60,630 nucleotides of DNA from Dissophora ornata (lineage: Eukaryota; Mortierellomycota; Mortierellomycetes; Mortierellales; Mortierellaceae). The stretch lies in contig MU616666.1 of assembly GCA_025201705.1 (NCBI GenBank), positions 1 to 60,630 of the forward strand. Reading direction: 5' to 3'. Of the stretch, positions 22,208 to 33,673 are shown in pieces. Made by a program: the position numbers and the translations under genes. Every line of letters starts with the position of its first letter. Position 1 is the first letter of the stretch. Under the pieces are notes generated by a model, which worked only from the letters and a program-made list of their open reading frames with translations, was not told the DNA's origin and searched no databases.

Positions 22208-23587
22208 TTGCTTCCGAGAAGCAGCATCGCCAACGCTACACGCCTAGCTCTATCTCCGCTCCGTCTCGCTCCCCGCGTCGCACTTGCCACCTTTACCATC
22301 AACACCAACACCGTCAACACGCAAGAACACCACAGAAGCATGTCGACCTCTACTTCGCAGCCGGCCATCCTCAAGTGGGCAAACCCCACTGGCGAGTTCA
22401 AACGCCAGGTCTCGACCTTTCGCGATAACATTGTTGACGAACCCAGCGCAAAGTTCGCACCCGAAGCGTACGTTCTTCGCGTTTCCAATAGTACACGGCT
22501 CTCTGATTTCATGATTTCATGCGTGCTCACCTTTCTGGTTTTTTTTTTTTTTTTCCTGGATCAACAGTGGTCGCTATCATCTGTATGTCTCGTATGCGTG
22601 CCCTTGGGTAAGTTTGCAAAATCAAGTGCTCCGTGTCTTGCTTCATTGACACCACTGTGGCGTAATTCTAACCAAAATTTCTTGGTGTTGCTACTGATAG
22701 GCCCATCGCACGTTGCTTGTTCGCGCTCTGAAGGGTCTTGAGGACATCATCTCGGTCGATGTTGTCCACTGGCACCTGCAAGAGAATGGCTGGCCTTTCA
22801 AGGACGGCTATGAGGATTCCCTTTACGGATCCAAGTTTGTCAAAGACATCTACTTCAAGGCTCAGCCTGACTACAGCGGCCGCTTCACGGTCCCTGTTCT
22901 TTGGGACAAGAAAACCCAGACCATCGGTTAGTGCCAACTGTCGTCAATCGTCAGTGTGAGAAAAAATGTCCAAGTGCACGCTCCTAATTCTTTTTCTTTC
23001 TTTTTCTTTCTCTTGTATGCTTGTATCTCTGTACAACAGTAAACAACGAGAGTAGTGAAATCATCCGAATGCTCAACACGGCGTTTGACAAACTTGTGCC
23101 CGAAAAAGCCGGCGTTAACTTCTACCCGGAGAATCTCCAGGCTGAGATCGACTCTGTGAACGAGTGGGTCTATGACACTGTCAACAACGGCGTGTACAAG
23201 TCTGGCTTCGCGACCTCTCAGGAGGCTTATGACAACAACGTGTACCCGCTTTTCAAGTCCCTCGACAGACTGGAGGGCATGCTGAGCAAATCCGACTACC
23301 TTGTGGGCAACACTTTGACAGAGGCTGATTTGCGCTTGTGGACAACGATCATTCGCTTTGACCCCGTCTACCACGGTCATTTCAAGTGCAACATCAAAGG
23401 CATTGAGAAGGACTACCCCCACCTCTTGAAGTGGGCCCGCCGTATCTACCAGATGCCCAAGGTTGCAGAGACTGTCAACATGGAGCACATCAAGAAGCAC
23501 TACTACCAGTCGCACATTCAGATCAACCCAACCGGCGTTGTTCCCGCTGGCATGGGCCCCGACCTTGCTGAGCCCAAGATTGTGTAA
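22208..23587 (+). CDS. Glutathione S-transferase, omega/xi class (glutathionyl-hydroquinone reductase-like)
   Basis: The enzyme belongs to the ECM4/GTO and YqjG-like group, which uses a catalytic cysteine to reduce glutathionyl conjugates such as glutathionyl-hydroquinones. The four exons are 22208-22467, 22568-22607, 22701-22926 and 23040-23587. The active site 'SYACPWAHRTLL' is split by intron 2, with Cys at about residue 98. 'GRFTVPVLWDKKTQTIVNNE' gives the glutathione-binding cis-Pro and the following conserved segment, and the C-terminal helical domain contains 'YLVGNTLTEADLRLWTT'. Two starts are possible. The first, at 22208, adds an Arg-rich, acid-free leader ('MLPRSSIANATRLALSPLRL') that looks mitochondrial. 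The second, at 22340 ('MSTSTSQPAILKWANP'), gives the usual cytosolic protein of 313 residues against 357. Dual targeting is an inference. Confidence 0.92.
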
Positions 23588-23640
23588 ATTAGCCTGTTTG
23601 AGTTGGCAAAACGTTTTTGTAGATAGTTTTTAAAGATATA

Positions 23641-23646
23641 AATAAA
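23641..23646 (+). terminator. Polyadenylation signal AATAAA
   Basis: AATAAA lies 53 nt after the stop of the glutathione transferase gene, in an AT-rich 3' UTR. The next 600 bp up to 24241 hold no gene I can support. Confidence 0.6.
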
Positions 23647-24241
23647 ATCCAAAAGATCTGTGTACCTGCAGATCACTCAGAATTTCATTGTAATGCTGCC
23701 GCCGCGTTGCCACTAGTATAGCAATATTAAGATACTGATCGCTTTTCGGATAGACAGGCATACGCGTCGGATATCTAGAGCAGCGTGTGCCCCGCGCCAC
23801 TGACTTGAGTTTTATTTCCTAGACAAAGTCGTACTTACACTTCGCTGTCCACCGCACAACAAGACACACACAGCTCTGATCCCGCTGTCATTTACACTCG
23901 CTGCTTGTCACCTGCTACAGCGGGGTCGTGATTTGGGGTTTGGAGTACAATTGGCGAGATCTAACTGAAGGCAGACCCGGGTTTCCAAAGTGCCGGTGCA
24001 ATGCAAATTCATCTCTGTCAGCGAATGGTCCTTCAGGCACTATTCCCGTCGGAATGGAACCTAGCCTTGGCAAACCCAAAGTCATCTAGGAGAAGGATTA
24101 CGTTCATTTCTTTTTTATTTGTGCGCTGGGATGCACACGGGGTTGTTTCGCTAAAAGTACAAAGATTTGATAAAAGCAGGATTTTCACGCCGTTGCAGAC
24201 TACAATAAAATAAATTAATGAAAGCTTCAGTCCAGGAACAT

Positions 24242-24732
24242 TCATTTCTCTCTGATAACCTATATCAAAGCGCATCCTTGATCCAAAAGAGTCCTTACGA
24301 CTTACTCGTGTAGACGCACTCTCCCGTCGAAGTTCCTTAATAACGGCCTGTAATCAGGAAAAAAAAAAGAAAGAAATGTATATTGCTGAGCTGCTTGGGC
24401 GCGGAGATAATTATGCAATATACACGCACCCACTGGGACACATACAGCCAATGCTTCAGGATTAACACCAGACTCGCATAATGATACGCAGACTGACAAC
24501 GTCTCTCGGTCTAGGCCCGTATTAAGGATCGACGACATCTCGGTCAGGACTATATGAAGGGCGTCAAGCGAGAGTGTTGGTTTGTGGAGTGAGTTCCACG
24601 ATGAGGTCAAGCACACGATTCTCCAATTGCGCATCATGTAATCATAATGGAGTCCTTACTGTCCATGGCCTGCCGTGCCTCTAGTTGCTGCTGCTGTTGC
24701 TGCTGTTGCTGTTCCTTTGACGAGTCCTGCAT
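24242..24732 (-). CDS. mzt1: MOZART1, gamma-tubulin ring complex subunit
   Basis: This small protein binds GCP-family N-termini and helps recruit and assemble gamma-tubulin ring complexes at microtubule-organising centres. Four exons join in phase: 24732-24660 (GTAAGG donor), 24549-24446, 24347-24306 and 24259-24242. The product is 78 residues, matching the family (about 65-85). The core '[18 protein letters not shown]', then '[18 protein letters not shown]', is the MOZART1 signature. Exon 1 encodes 'MQDSSKEQ', a nine-glutamine run and 'LEARQAMD', and the join reads 'QAMDILTEMSS', as expected for helix 1. The last exon is only 18 nt ('VIREK' and stop) and rests on a GTAAGT donor and a GATATAG acceptor. 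Without it, the frame would run on for about 80 unrelated residues. The poly-Q stretch beside the start is unusual. Confidence 0.85.
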
Positions 24733-24913
24733 GCTGATTCGCGTCCTAACTTGTCCTAGGGAAGGGAAGGGAGGGATATTTTTTTTCATTTGGCATTTTC
24801 TACGACTAATGCTTCCCACTCATGTGGCTTTGCATGGAATACACGCTCTCTTGTTGAAGTGGTTGGCATCAATTCTTGTCCTCGTTCATTCTTCATCCTC
24901 CCAGCTCCTCAGC

Positions 24914-26593
24914 ATGCAGCAATTGCCAAAGGACCTGCAAAACACTCAGAGACAGCGATTCTATCAAGAGGAGCTAGAAGAGCTTGCCCAAGTAGGTTTT
25001 TACGCCCTTCACTGTCTGTTTGGGAGTGTCCAGCAAAGAAAATAAAAAAAAAAAAATTGGTATGAATCCGGTCTTATCGCTGTCTATTATGACCGGCGCC
25101 CATCATGTATGAAATACGGTACTCGCTGCCTTTCTAGATAAGAGGTGCCCTCAGAGCAAAACATCGCCCAGCATACGACAATTCGGGGTCGGACTATGAT
25201 AGTCTAAGCGACCGAGACGCTCATGACGATGACACAGATGTTCACGTTGTGGCCGCGGACATGGACACCCATATCCCACCATCCAATGTCGGCTACCAAT
25301 TGCTTCTCAAGATGGGGTGGAAGGCTGGCACCGGACTTGGACAGACCGCAACTGGTACGAGTGCAAGCAGAATGTATTTTTAATTTCCAATGGTATGCAG
25401 CGAATTGGACATTTTTTTTTACAGACAAACTTTTCGATTTGCAGGTAGGACAGCGCCGATCCCCATTGAGCGGAAACAGGATGTGCTTGGAATTGGGAAA
25501 CAGGAAGTCGATACGTGGTATAATGAATCGAGCACTGCGAGGAGAAAAGCAACCGAGGTCGAGAGGCAGGCGGAGGAGACTGAGATGGCCCGGATCAGGC
25601 GCGAGGTAACTACGCTGTTTACATTATTATTATTTCCTCATCCAAGAGATCTTCCGCGTCTGCTCCTCTAAACACAGCCGTCATTTGTATTCCGTCCCCC
25701 CTCCTCTCTCTATCAGAAACAAGTGGAACAACAAAAGGCGGTACAGGCAGAGTTGGAGATGATCAAGTCGGCATTTTATTGCGCACTCTGCGATAAGCAA
25801 TACGAACGCATCTCTGACTACGAAGTCCATCTTAGCTCGTACGATCACAACCACAAGAAGGTACAGTTAATTTTGTCCGCTGCCATTCAGATATTCCCCT
25901 GCATTCCTCAACAGTCGGTCTGATCTCTTCCAACCTGAACGGTCCAACAGCGCTTCAAGGAAATGAAGGACACCAGTCGAGCAGGGGCAGCAAGCACGAC
26001 AAACAAGATCAAGGAGAAGGAGCGTAAACGAGAGGAACGAGAGTTGGCCAAAATGCAGGAGGCAGCGCTCAAACGAGCAGGAGGCACGGGGAACAGTAAT
26101 CCACAATCACCCGCACTTTCAGAGGCAAGTGGTTTTCAGCCTGTACAATCAAGTGGTTTCCAGCCTGTGCAGCCAATTGGTTTCCAGCCTGTGCAGTCCA
26201 GTGGTTTCCAGCCTGTNNNNNNNNNNNNNNNNNNNNNNNNNNNNNNNNNNNNNNNNNNNNNNNNNNNNNNNNNNNNNNNNNNNNNNNNNNNNNNNNNNNN
26301 NNNNNNNNNNNNNNNNTGGTTTCCAGCCTGTGCAGTCCAGTGGTTTCCAGCCTGTACAGTCAAGTGGTTTCCAGGCTGTGCAGTCCAGTGAGTCTAGTGG
26401 CTTCCAGCCTGCGCGCATGGGTAGTAAACCTGATCTTCCGCAGTCGCCTATTGATGTTACGCAGCAAAAAAATGAAGGAGATGGAGTAGAGACACCAGCA
26501 GCAGGGTCTAGTGGATTCCAGCCTGTAAAGCTAGGTGGGTTCAAGCCCATGAAGATAGGCGGCTTTCAGCTGAAGAAACCTGGCAACAAGTGA
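24914..26593 (+). CDS. G-patch and C2H2 zinc-finger protein, GPATCH8-like
   Basis: This is probably a nuclear RNA-processing factor. G-patches activate DEAH helicases, and the human relative GPATCH8 acts in splicing. The exons are 24914-24991, 25138-25354, 25445-25605, 25717-25860 and 25951-26593. The start 'MQQLPKDLQNTQRQRFYQEE' leads to the G-patch ('GYQLLLKMGWKAGTGLGQTA', continued after intron 2 with 'GRTAPIPIERK'). A single zinc finger follows ('FYCALCDKQYERISDYEVHL', then 'SYDHNH'), with the same order and spacing as GPATCH8. Exon 5 starts with a charged helix ('TNKIKEKERKREERELAKMQ') and passes into tandem 'SGFQPVQS' octapeptides. These are interrupted by a 100-N gap, so the reading frame shifts artificially across it. 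The C-terminus returns to 'GFQPVKLGGFKPMKIGGFQL'. True repeat number and protein length are unknown. Confidence 0.88.
26127..26400 (+). repeat. SGFQPVQ-coding tandem repeat interrupted by an assembly gap
   Basis: The 24-27 bp unit encodes SGFQPVQS/PIGFQPVQ. At least four units lie left of the gap and three right of it. The N run at 26217-26316 is exactly 100 bases, a placeholder of unknown true length. Frame across it is not preserved, which fits an arbitrary gap size. Confidence 0.95.
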
Positions 26594-26611
26594 TTGCTCG
26601 CCGCATGTTGA

Positions 26612-26617
26612 AATAAA
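26612..26617 (+). terminator. Polyadenylation signal AATAAA
   Basis: AATAAA lies 18 nt after the stop of the G-patch gene. The converging BCS1 gene ends at 26665, so the two genes share a 71-bp spacer. Confidence 0.55.
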
Positions 26618-26664
26618 AGTATCGGGCGAAGCAAAGGACACCATTCTAGGAGACGGATACTTGT

Positions 26665-29276
26665 TTATTGTCTATCTGGCTTCAAGCTTGCTCTCCTCTC
26701 ACGCTCCTTCTCCTCTCTGAACTCCTCCCGCTCCTTCTCTTGCTCCTCGCCCCCTTCCCAATAATACTGCTTCTCTGTGCTCCCCATCTTTTCCTCGTCG
26801 TCATATCCAATCTTGGCTGTGCCGCTGACCTCTGCACTTCCAGCGCGCTGTACAAATTCACCCGCATGCTCCACAGCCAACTCTGGCGTCTTCTTGTACC
26901 CCATCAAAAATCCCTGCAACTGCGCGATCGAGAACATTTGGTTAGGAATCACTGCTGCAAACCGGGATGCCAGCTCTTCGGTTTGTTCGGCAGAGAGAAC
27001 AGCCCCCCCGTGCTTGGAAGACGAAGGAGAGCGGTCTGTGGAAGTAGAATTGGCATCGCTATCATCAGACAGGAGAGGTGAAATGTCTGTGTCTGCGGAG
27101 GTCTCCATCTGGACAGCAGTTGCGGGTTTAGACTGAGGGAAGAACTTGATAAAGAGCTCCTTGGCTTGCGACTGCGTGGCCTTTCCAAAACGCGCCCGCA
27201 CATCCACGCGGCCAGGTCGAATCAATGCCTCGTCCAAACGATCCAGATGGCTAAGGATTCACAAGGTTTGCGTTAAAATACTGTTACATATAGCGGTTAA
27301 ACAACTGTGATAAAGAGATACCGATCTTACTTGGTGGTCATGCAAAGCATGCGACCCTCCTGAGCAGAAACGCCATCCACAGAGTTCAGCAGTCCCGAAA
27401 AGGTGATGCCAGTTGCAGCATCCTTAGACTCTCGTTGAATAAAGGCAGCATCGACATCTTCAATCAACAGCAGGCATCGCGAGGGTGTATCCGAGACAAG
27501 TTCTGAGAGGGTATCATCCGACAGGTTCTTGCTCGAGAGATTGACCACGTAAATATTCAATCCCAATTCTCCAGCCAGCGCGTGAATGAAGGAAGTTTTT
27601 CCTGTTCCAGGCGAACCATACAAGAGCAACTAGCACGACAGATAGCAAATTAGGCAGAACCATGTAAGCACAAGAGCAACGTCTACGGGCACTGAGCATT
27701 GGTTAAGCGAATTACTTACACCACGTCGGAACGGCAAACCACGCTCTGAATACCAGCTTTCGCTGGCAAAGAACTCTTTGGCGTCATCCACAATGTACCG
27801 TTTCAGTTTCGGGTCCATAACAATCGTATCCAGGGGTCTATCAGACATGCCACTGCACAGTCAGTAAAGCGATGAAAGCACGATCCTTACGTCCCGCCAA
27901 GCGAATACTGTTCTTCTAGAAACCCCTTCCTATTAGTACCTCTTGGGCCTCGATTTGGTCCGCCTCCAGGCGCCATATTGGTCAGCTTGAAAAATGACTG
28001 TCCGAGACTTGTCCCTGTCGATAAACTTGCGTTGAGCTTCCAAGATCAAGGATTGAATAAGATCGCGGGATCGTCCCAATGTACTGATGGAAATGTTTTC
28101 CACAGCTGTTCCCGATGTCGCAACGGTCGATCCAGCGGGGCGGGCGCGCTCTCTGTGCAACTTTAGAACGGAAAAGCACCTTTCTTTTAGTTATTCCTTT
28201 ACTCAAGTGATCGCCGCTACTGTTTTTTTTTTTCAGTAGATTGTTAAGTTCTTGCGTGAGACTTACCCACAAGAGACGGTTTTTATACCAGAAAAAGTGA
28301 AGGCCTATCACACATGAAAAGGAGAGTAAGTGGCTGCTAATAGTTGACCATAGATATATACGGCATTTGGTCGTAACCCACCTGGCGCAGGTAAAAAATA
28401 GGTGGCGGTGATAGCGCTGTCTCCAGCCTCGCTATTGAAAACAATCGATAAACTAGCGTCAATTACTGAGAACAATGGCGTTCTAATAGTTGTCAGCCCA
28501 ACAGACCACACCCGACGTACCCGTTGATCCTCTGTGCGCCTCGAGCAATGGTGGTCGATACTGAAAATTGAGTGGCCTTTTTCGAATAAGGATGGTCACT
28601 GAGCCAGTTCTGTCAGATTTAAACCACATAGGCAACAAGAGGGTTAGAGTGTTAGAACAAAAAGAGCTGTAATCTCGGTTCTTGAAGAGACAATTTGGAT
28701 AATGCATAGACGGTACCAAGATCCAGCTGTAGGATTCATCCCTGGAGTCGAATTCCGCTGTGACGATGATCCTTTTCTTGAAATACTCCATGGCATAGGA
28801 TCCTAGGACCTTGACACCCGCCAAGATTCCTCCGATCAAAGCCAGTTGAAATCCTCCAGCTGCAAACTGTATTAAGTTCGACATGGAAATCGCCATTTTT
28901 AGTGAAAGCATGGCATCAGAAAGCCTTGACTCTGGAAATGTTGGTGGTACAATACCTGATTATCTCCAAGGCCTATCTTCTCGGTAGCAGTCGAGACCAG
29001 CTTGCCAACATCTTGAGCGCCTTCGGGGAGTGAGACGAACCCACGATGGCCCGTCAATGCCAGTCCTCCGACAAGTGCACTCCTGCCCATGGTTGCCAAG
29101 AACGGACGCGCCACTGTGCTTGAAAGGACCAACGGGCCACTACCGTTCCTGATCCCGATACCAAGTACGGTGGAGGCCGAGGAGAGCAGCGGTGGGCTCA
29201 CTGCTGCCCCTAGTCCTCCACTCATGCCAACCACGGCTACTGCAGTGGTTATCCTACCAAGCTGAATGTGCGGCAT
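26665..29276 (-). CDS. BCS1: Mitochondrial AAA ATPase BCS1
   Basis: BCS1 is the inner-membrane AAA translocase that moves the folded Rieske protein and so completes complex III. Nine exons join in phase: 29276-28956, 28866-28717, 28609-28521, 28431-28382, 28304-28267, 28160-27940, 27852-27720, 27629-27331 and 27250-26665. They give 628 residues. A single membrane helix ('FQLALIGGILAGVKVLGSYA') precedes a basic stretch, as in the family's internal import signal. The BCS1-specific domain shows 'NWLSDHPYSKKATQFSV' and 'YFLPAPGLHFFWYKNR'. The AAA module has Walker A 'LLYGSPGTGKTS', Walker B 'LLLIEDVDAAF', and 'LNSVDGVSAQEGRML' followed by 'NHLDRLDEALIRPGRVD'. Yeast BCS1 is about 456 residues. The excess is a longer N-terminus, a Ser/Asp-rich insert near 27000-27110 and a charged Glu/Arg tail. 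Walker A has Ser in place of the usual first Pro (GPPGTGK). Confidence 0.93.
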
Positions 29277-29475
29277 GGAGCGAGGGAAGATTACTTTTCG
29301 ACTGATCAGGTTGGACCAGGAAAGAATAGGGGCGAGTGCCAGTCACCACACGGGCCACAATCTGTGGAAGACGCATTCGCTGCCCCAGAACGTAGAATGA
29401 CCAAAAGCTATTCTCCATCTCTTTTATTCGAGCACAGCAACCCCACATCCGCAGCCATTCTTCATCACACCGACC

Positions 29476-30515
29476 ATGAGCGATTATACCCGACAACGCA
29501 TCCCCAGTGCCGCTGACCTCGAGGCCCGTGCAAACATCGACGCGAGGCTCGTCCAGGAGTCTGGCGACCACACAGTTCATGGTATTAAGTCTTGGCATCG
29601 CATTGCATTGTATCACAGTTATCACCCAATTGCCATGGCACGCTATGACATCAATATCTCGTTAGGGTAACCAACTGAATAACTGTTGGTCGTGAAACTA
29701 GGCATCCCGCCGTTCACAGTGCCGCGTGCAGACGGTACATTGGAGCGTCCAGACAACCAGGCTAACGCGCCCGGAACAGCTACCGCACGGATGATGCGGA
29801 GACGGCAAAATGAGGGCTTGCACAGCGACCAGGACGGAGACGGCAGCTACACGAACCGAAAAGGTTATCGCGACGGACACGGTTCTGACAACGATCATGA
29901 TGGCAGTCAGGACAAAAACAGAAACAGCAAAGGATGGGGTGTGGGTCTGGCAGAGAACCAACATGGGCTAGCGGGGCAGCTCAAGTCTGGCTTCACAGCG
30001 AGGACGCCGCTCTTTCGTAGGGTACGAAGAGCCGTAATGACGACTCCGTTCGGAGTCCTCATCGCGTGGTACTACGACGCAGTCGGTGTGCTGATCTACA
30101 GGAACGATCCTCGTATCAAGGGGTATGTCTAAGAGACCAGAAGCAGCCAGGACATGGATGATTTCGGATGGACACGCTCGCCTTGATTTCATCACAGTTA
30201 ACTCACTTTTTTTTTTGTCATCGCCACAATGATTCTGACAGATACCTGTTGACGTTCTCGCTATTGTGCCTACTGACCATGCTCTCGATATTTTTCTACC
30301 TCGAGTTCATCCGTCCCCGCATCCTCGGGAAGCAAACCAACTATGTCAGCTGGGAAAAAGAGCTACTCTACCCAGTCAGGATAGCGACAATTTCGCTAAT
30401 CGCGGGCTCGATCGGAGCGGGCATTGCCCTCTGGCCGGTTTGGCACTTTTCAACAATGTTTGTTCTCGCATCTCTAGCAGTAGCACTCGTGAATTTCCTT
30501 GGTATCTTTATTTAA
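29476..30515 (+). CDS. TMEM128-like multi-pass membrane protein
   Basis: Three exons (29476-29581, 29702-30122, 30242-30515) give 266 residues. The C-terminal half has four hydrophobic segments and a stretch ('RIATISLIAGSIGAGIALWP', then 'VWHFSTMFVLAS') that resembles the TMEM128 segment around 'IALWHVW'. TMEM128 proteins are small endoplasmic reticulum-type membrane proteins of unknown role. The N-terminal half is hydrophilic, with a Gly/Asp/Asn/His-rich disordered stretch (about 29820-29940), so this protein is longer than animal members (about 165). The divergent BCS1 start lies 200 bp upstream, so the two genes share a promoter region. Family assignment rests on one motif and topology. 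Confidence 0.7.
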
Positions 30516-30536
30516 TAATCGTTTCTAGCAAGGAAT

Positions 30537-30542
30537 AATAAA
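30537..30542 (+). terminator. Polyadenylation signal AATAAA
   Basis: AATAAA lies 21 nt after the TMEM128-like stop. A T/G/C-rich stretch with TGCTGT and TGCTGA repeats follows at 30585-30680. Confidence 0.5.
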
Positions 30543-30851
30543 GTCGTAGTCCACTTTATTATGCATGGTCATCTACATATGCCAACTGTCGCTGCTTCTT
30601 ATTGCTGTTACTGCTGTCTGTTGTTGCTTTTGCTGTGTTGCTGTCTTTGTTTTGTTGTCGATGCTGATGCTGATTTGGATTTCTTTATTCACCATATGCA
30701 TCTAATTCATCTTGGATACTTCCAAACGAACACGCTCGCGTTCAGCTTCCTCAGCGCTAGAATTACAATGAGCAAATCCAGTTAATATCAGAGGTGCCTC
30801 AACTTTTAGGCCCTGGTGTCCATGGTTGCACGGCAGGAAATAGATTCAAAC

Positions 30852-33276
30852 TTACAAAGACCCATTCAAGGGAGTTGGAGTAGTCTTATAGCCAGGCGAA
30901 GGTCCTCTTGAAGAGGCGCCACGTCCATTTGAGTTGGATCGTTGAATGTTAGGACGTCCTCCTGTCTCCAGGTCGTTCTCATCTGGCCCATCGCCCTGGT
31001 CCTCGTCATCCTCGTCATCCTCGTCTCCAATATCAAACATCGCGACCTCGTCATCCTCCATCTCGTAATCACGGCGCTGGGGACGCAACTTCATGCCAGT
31101 CAAGCCCATGGACTCGGCAGCACGAGCGTTGTTGTGATCCGAATGCTCGTCATTTTCGTCAAAGTCGTCAGTCTCCAGCTGATCAATTCCGTATCTCTGT
31201 AAACATTGTAAAATGTAAAAGCATGTTAGTGCACATGAACATAGTTGTCCCTTCCCTCAAAATTCGGCTTGATGGCTCTAAGATGTTACCTTGTTATTCT
31301 CCGTGGGTCTCCAGAGAATAACAATGACCGTAAAGACAACGAGATACAGAATGTTCAACCAGCCATCCAACAAAAACCATTTGACGCGCCAGTGAGTCGC
31401 TGGCCAGTCCTCGGTGTCCATGTTCATAAAGTTGAGCGTGTTGATGACAAAGAAAGCGCACAGCACTGTGAGCGAGAAGACCAGCAGACGCCACAAACGC
31501 GTGTACATCTTGACTTTTTCCGTCTGGCGCCGCAAGTTAAGTGTTGCGATGGTCGAGGTCAGGGATTGCAGGGTCCAGATGTAGAAGCTGGTCATGGTAA
31601 GGGCCAACGGAACAACCACCATGAGTACAATCATGGCGCTGACATCATCAACAGGCGACATGGTTCCTGCAGAGTAGATGATTCCAAAGAGAAAGTGAGC
31701 CAAGCTCAAGATGATGACCTTCTTCATGGTGCTTCCAAGAGTCGGCCTAGCCATCAAAGGTAACAACATGTTAGGAAGACTGTAATGCTTCCTGTGTTGT
31801 AAATATCTGAAATAGCGATCAAAGGAACTCACTTGACAACGCCGTATCCCATGGAGACGATCAAGAGCATGAACAAAGACAAACTGTTGCGGCCCGAGTT
31901 CAGGATGGAGACAAGCACGAGCAATGCGGTAGCTATCCATGGTTGACGGGACAAACGTACATGTCAGAACCGAAAAGGCGGTAATCCTGCTCCTCAAATC
32001 CCAGTAAAATAGTTGGCTGAATCGCATGACATCTAACTTACAGGACGTTCCAGCTTTGTTGAAGTCGTCCCAGTAGCCCCAGTTAAACGCCATTTCAATC
32101 ATCAAGAAGAATATGACGCCTGAAATAAAGTGCTGAACTGTCAGAATCTCACGCCAGTGCCTTGCGCAAAGGACCATCCAAGCAATACCAATCGTCATAT
32201 AGATCAGAGACAAGGCACCATAGAACTACGAAGACAGCGATACAAGACAGCGATACAAGTCAAAATTAGCGTTGGCAAAGGCTGGCGGTGCTCTGCTTCG
32301 TACTTGCAAGATACTCAGGCGTCTCCTTACAGGCAACTTCGGAAAGTCGGATCCCGCCAAATATCCGTATTTGTTGTTGAACTCGAGAACTCCAGTGAAA
32401 TAGGCCTCCTCCTGGTTGATCTGCACAGGCCAGGCCAAGACGCAGTAGTAGCCGGTCGTCTGAACATGGTAGTCGAAGAATTGAATGCCCGCGTTCTCCT
32501 CATTAGTGAAGTTGAGAGAGGTCGACTGCACAGTCGATGACACTGAGGTGTCAATGATGGCCTTGCCAAGTTCTGCGTCGGTGCAGAGTCCAGCGTTCAA
32601 AGCATTGGTGTCACAGATGTACATGGGCTGTGTTTTGATTTCCGTTTGCAGGAAGGGTTAATTTACGGAGCTTTCTGTTGTGAGCAGGAATGGCATAGAT
32701 CGATATCGAATAGGGGAGGGGGAACGCGGAACAGACTACTTGCCTCTCCAGTCGTGGGATCATTCTTTCCGACATACTTGTTATCGTTCCACTCGAAGAC
32801 GACAACTACTGCATTGCCTGTCGATTCCTTGTCCATGATAACTACAAAAGTATATGGCAAGGCAGATATACACCATGCAAGTCAGAGGATTATTCTCCTC
32901 GGGAAAAAAACCAAAAGCCTTGAGGCGCGGCACAGAATAGATCCTGCGCAACAATTCTCAGCTACAGCTGCGCTTTCGATTGTCTGATATACCTCTGATT
33001 TCGCTATCGTTCGTTCCTGGGCTCGACGCGTACATGCCCCCGCATCCCCATTTACGAACATCGCTGTCCTGTGATATAGAGACTGTATTAGTATGGCGCT
33101 CTACAAGAGGTAGCAGGGTGCAGACGTTGACAGCAAGGGCCAGATAAGTCGACGCTGCGCCTTATCGAAGGAAATTCACTTGCAATATATGACCTGAATG
33201 CCTCTGTGCACGAGAGCTGGAGCAACACGCACAGGACCAGCAGGACACTCAGGAACGTCCTCCTTGAAGATGCCAT
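30852..33276 (-). CDS. PTM1/GPR107-108-type seven-transmembrane protein (Lung_7-TM_R family)
   Basis: The product is a Golgi or endosomal type membrane protein with a signal peptide, a lumenal domain and seven helices, of the yeast PTM1 / animal GPR107-GPR108 and TMEM87 group. Eight exons join in phase: 33276-33180, 33082-32993, 32841-32744, 32627-32331, 32225-32042, 31932-31833, 31746-31290 and 31196-30852. They give 555 residues. The signal peptide is 'SVLLVLCVLLQLSCTEAF'. The lumenal domain is cysteine-poor ('KWGCGGMYAS', 'YICDTNALNAGLCTD'). The family core reads 'FYGALSLIYMTIGIAWMVL', 'GVIFFLMIEMAFNWGYWDD', 'SMGYGVVKPTLGSTMKK' and 'GTMSPVDDVSAM'. The tail has a dense Asp/Glu run. The third intron starts with GCAAGT rather than GT and is needed to keep phase, so it appears to be a GC-AG intron. 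Confidence 0.9.
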
Positions 33277-33673
33277 GGCGAGACAAGAACCAGCAGGCTT
33301 TGAAGAACGGGCGATGATGTAGTTCGAGTATGAAGATTGATGCTATTAGACAGCTATATATATGCGTGGCGCGTGTGTGTGGTGTGCCTTGAGCAGCACA
33401 GTTTCAACAGATGGAGGGCGAGGTGATGGTGAGGAAAGACGATGATGGACCATTTTTGCCGCTCTCGGCCACGTTCTGCCACCTCGAGTGGAACGAGTCA
33501 TGTGATCCAGCGGGGTCTACTGTACATAATTTGCCACAAAGGAGAAACAAGCCCAGCACCTTCTCTTTCCTCATCTCTGTCAGAATTATTCGTGCCCCTC
33601 AGTCGCTCCATCGCAGCCACTCATTCCTCCCTTTCTTCCTCTCAACAACCACTACCACGACAAGCTCCGCAAA

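Noticed and set aside
24033..24275. Continuation of the MOZART1 frame by about 80 residues without the last intron
   Set aside because: A GTAAGT donor and a good acceptor give a five-residue ending and family-like length; the run-on has no family features.
24647..24820. Plus-strand frame with a cysteine run
   Set aside because: Antisense of the poly-Q exon of the MOZART1 gene (CTG repeats read as Cys).
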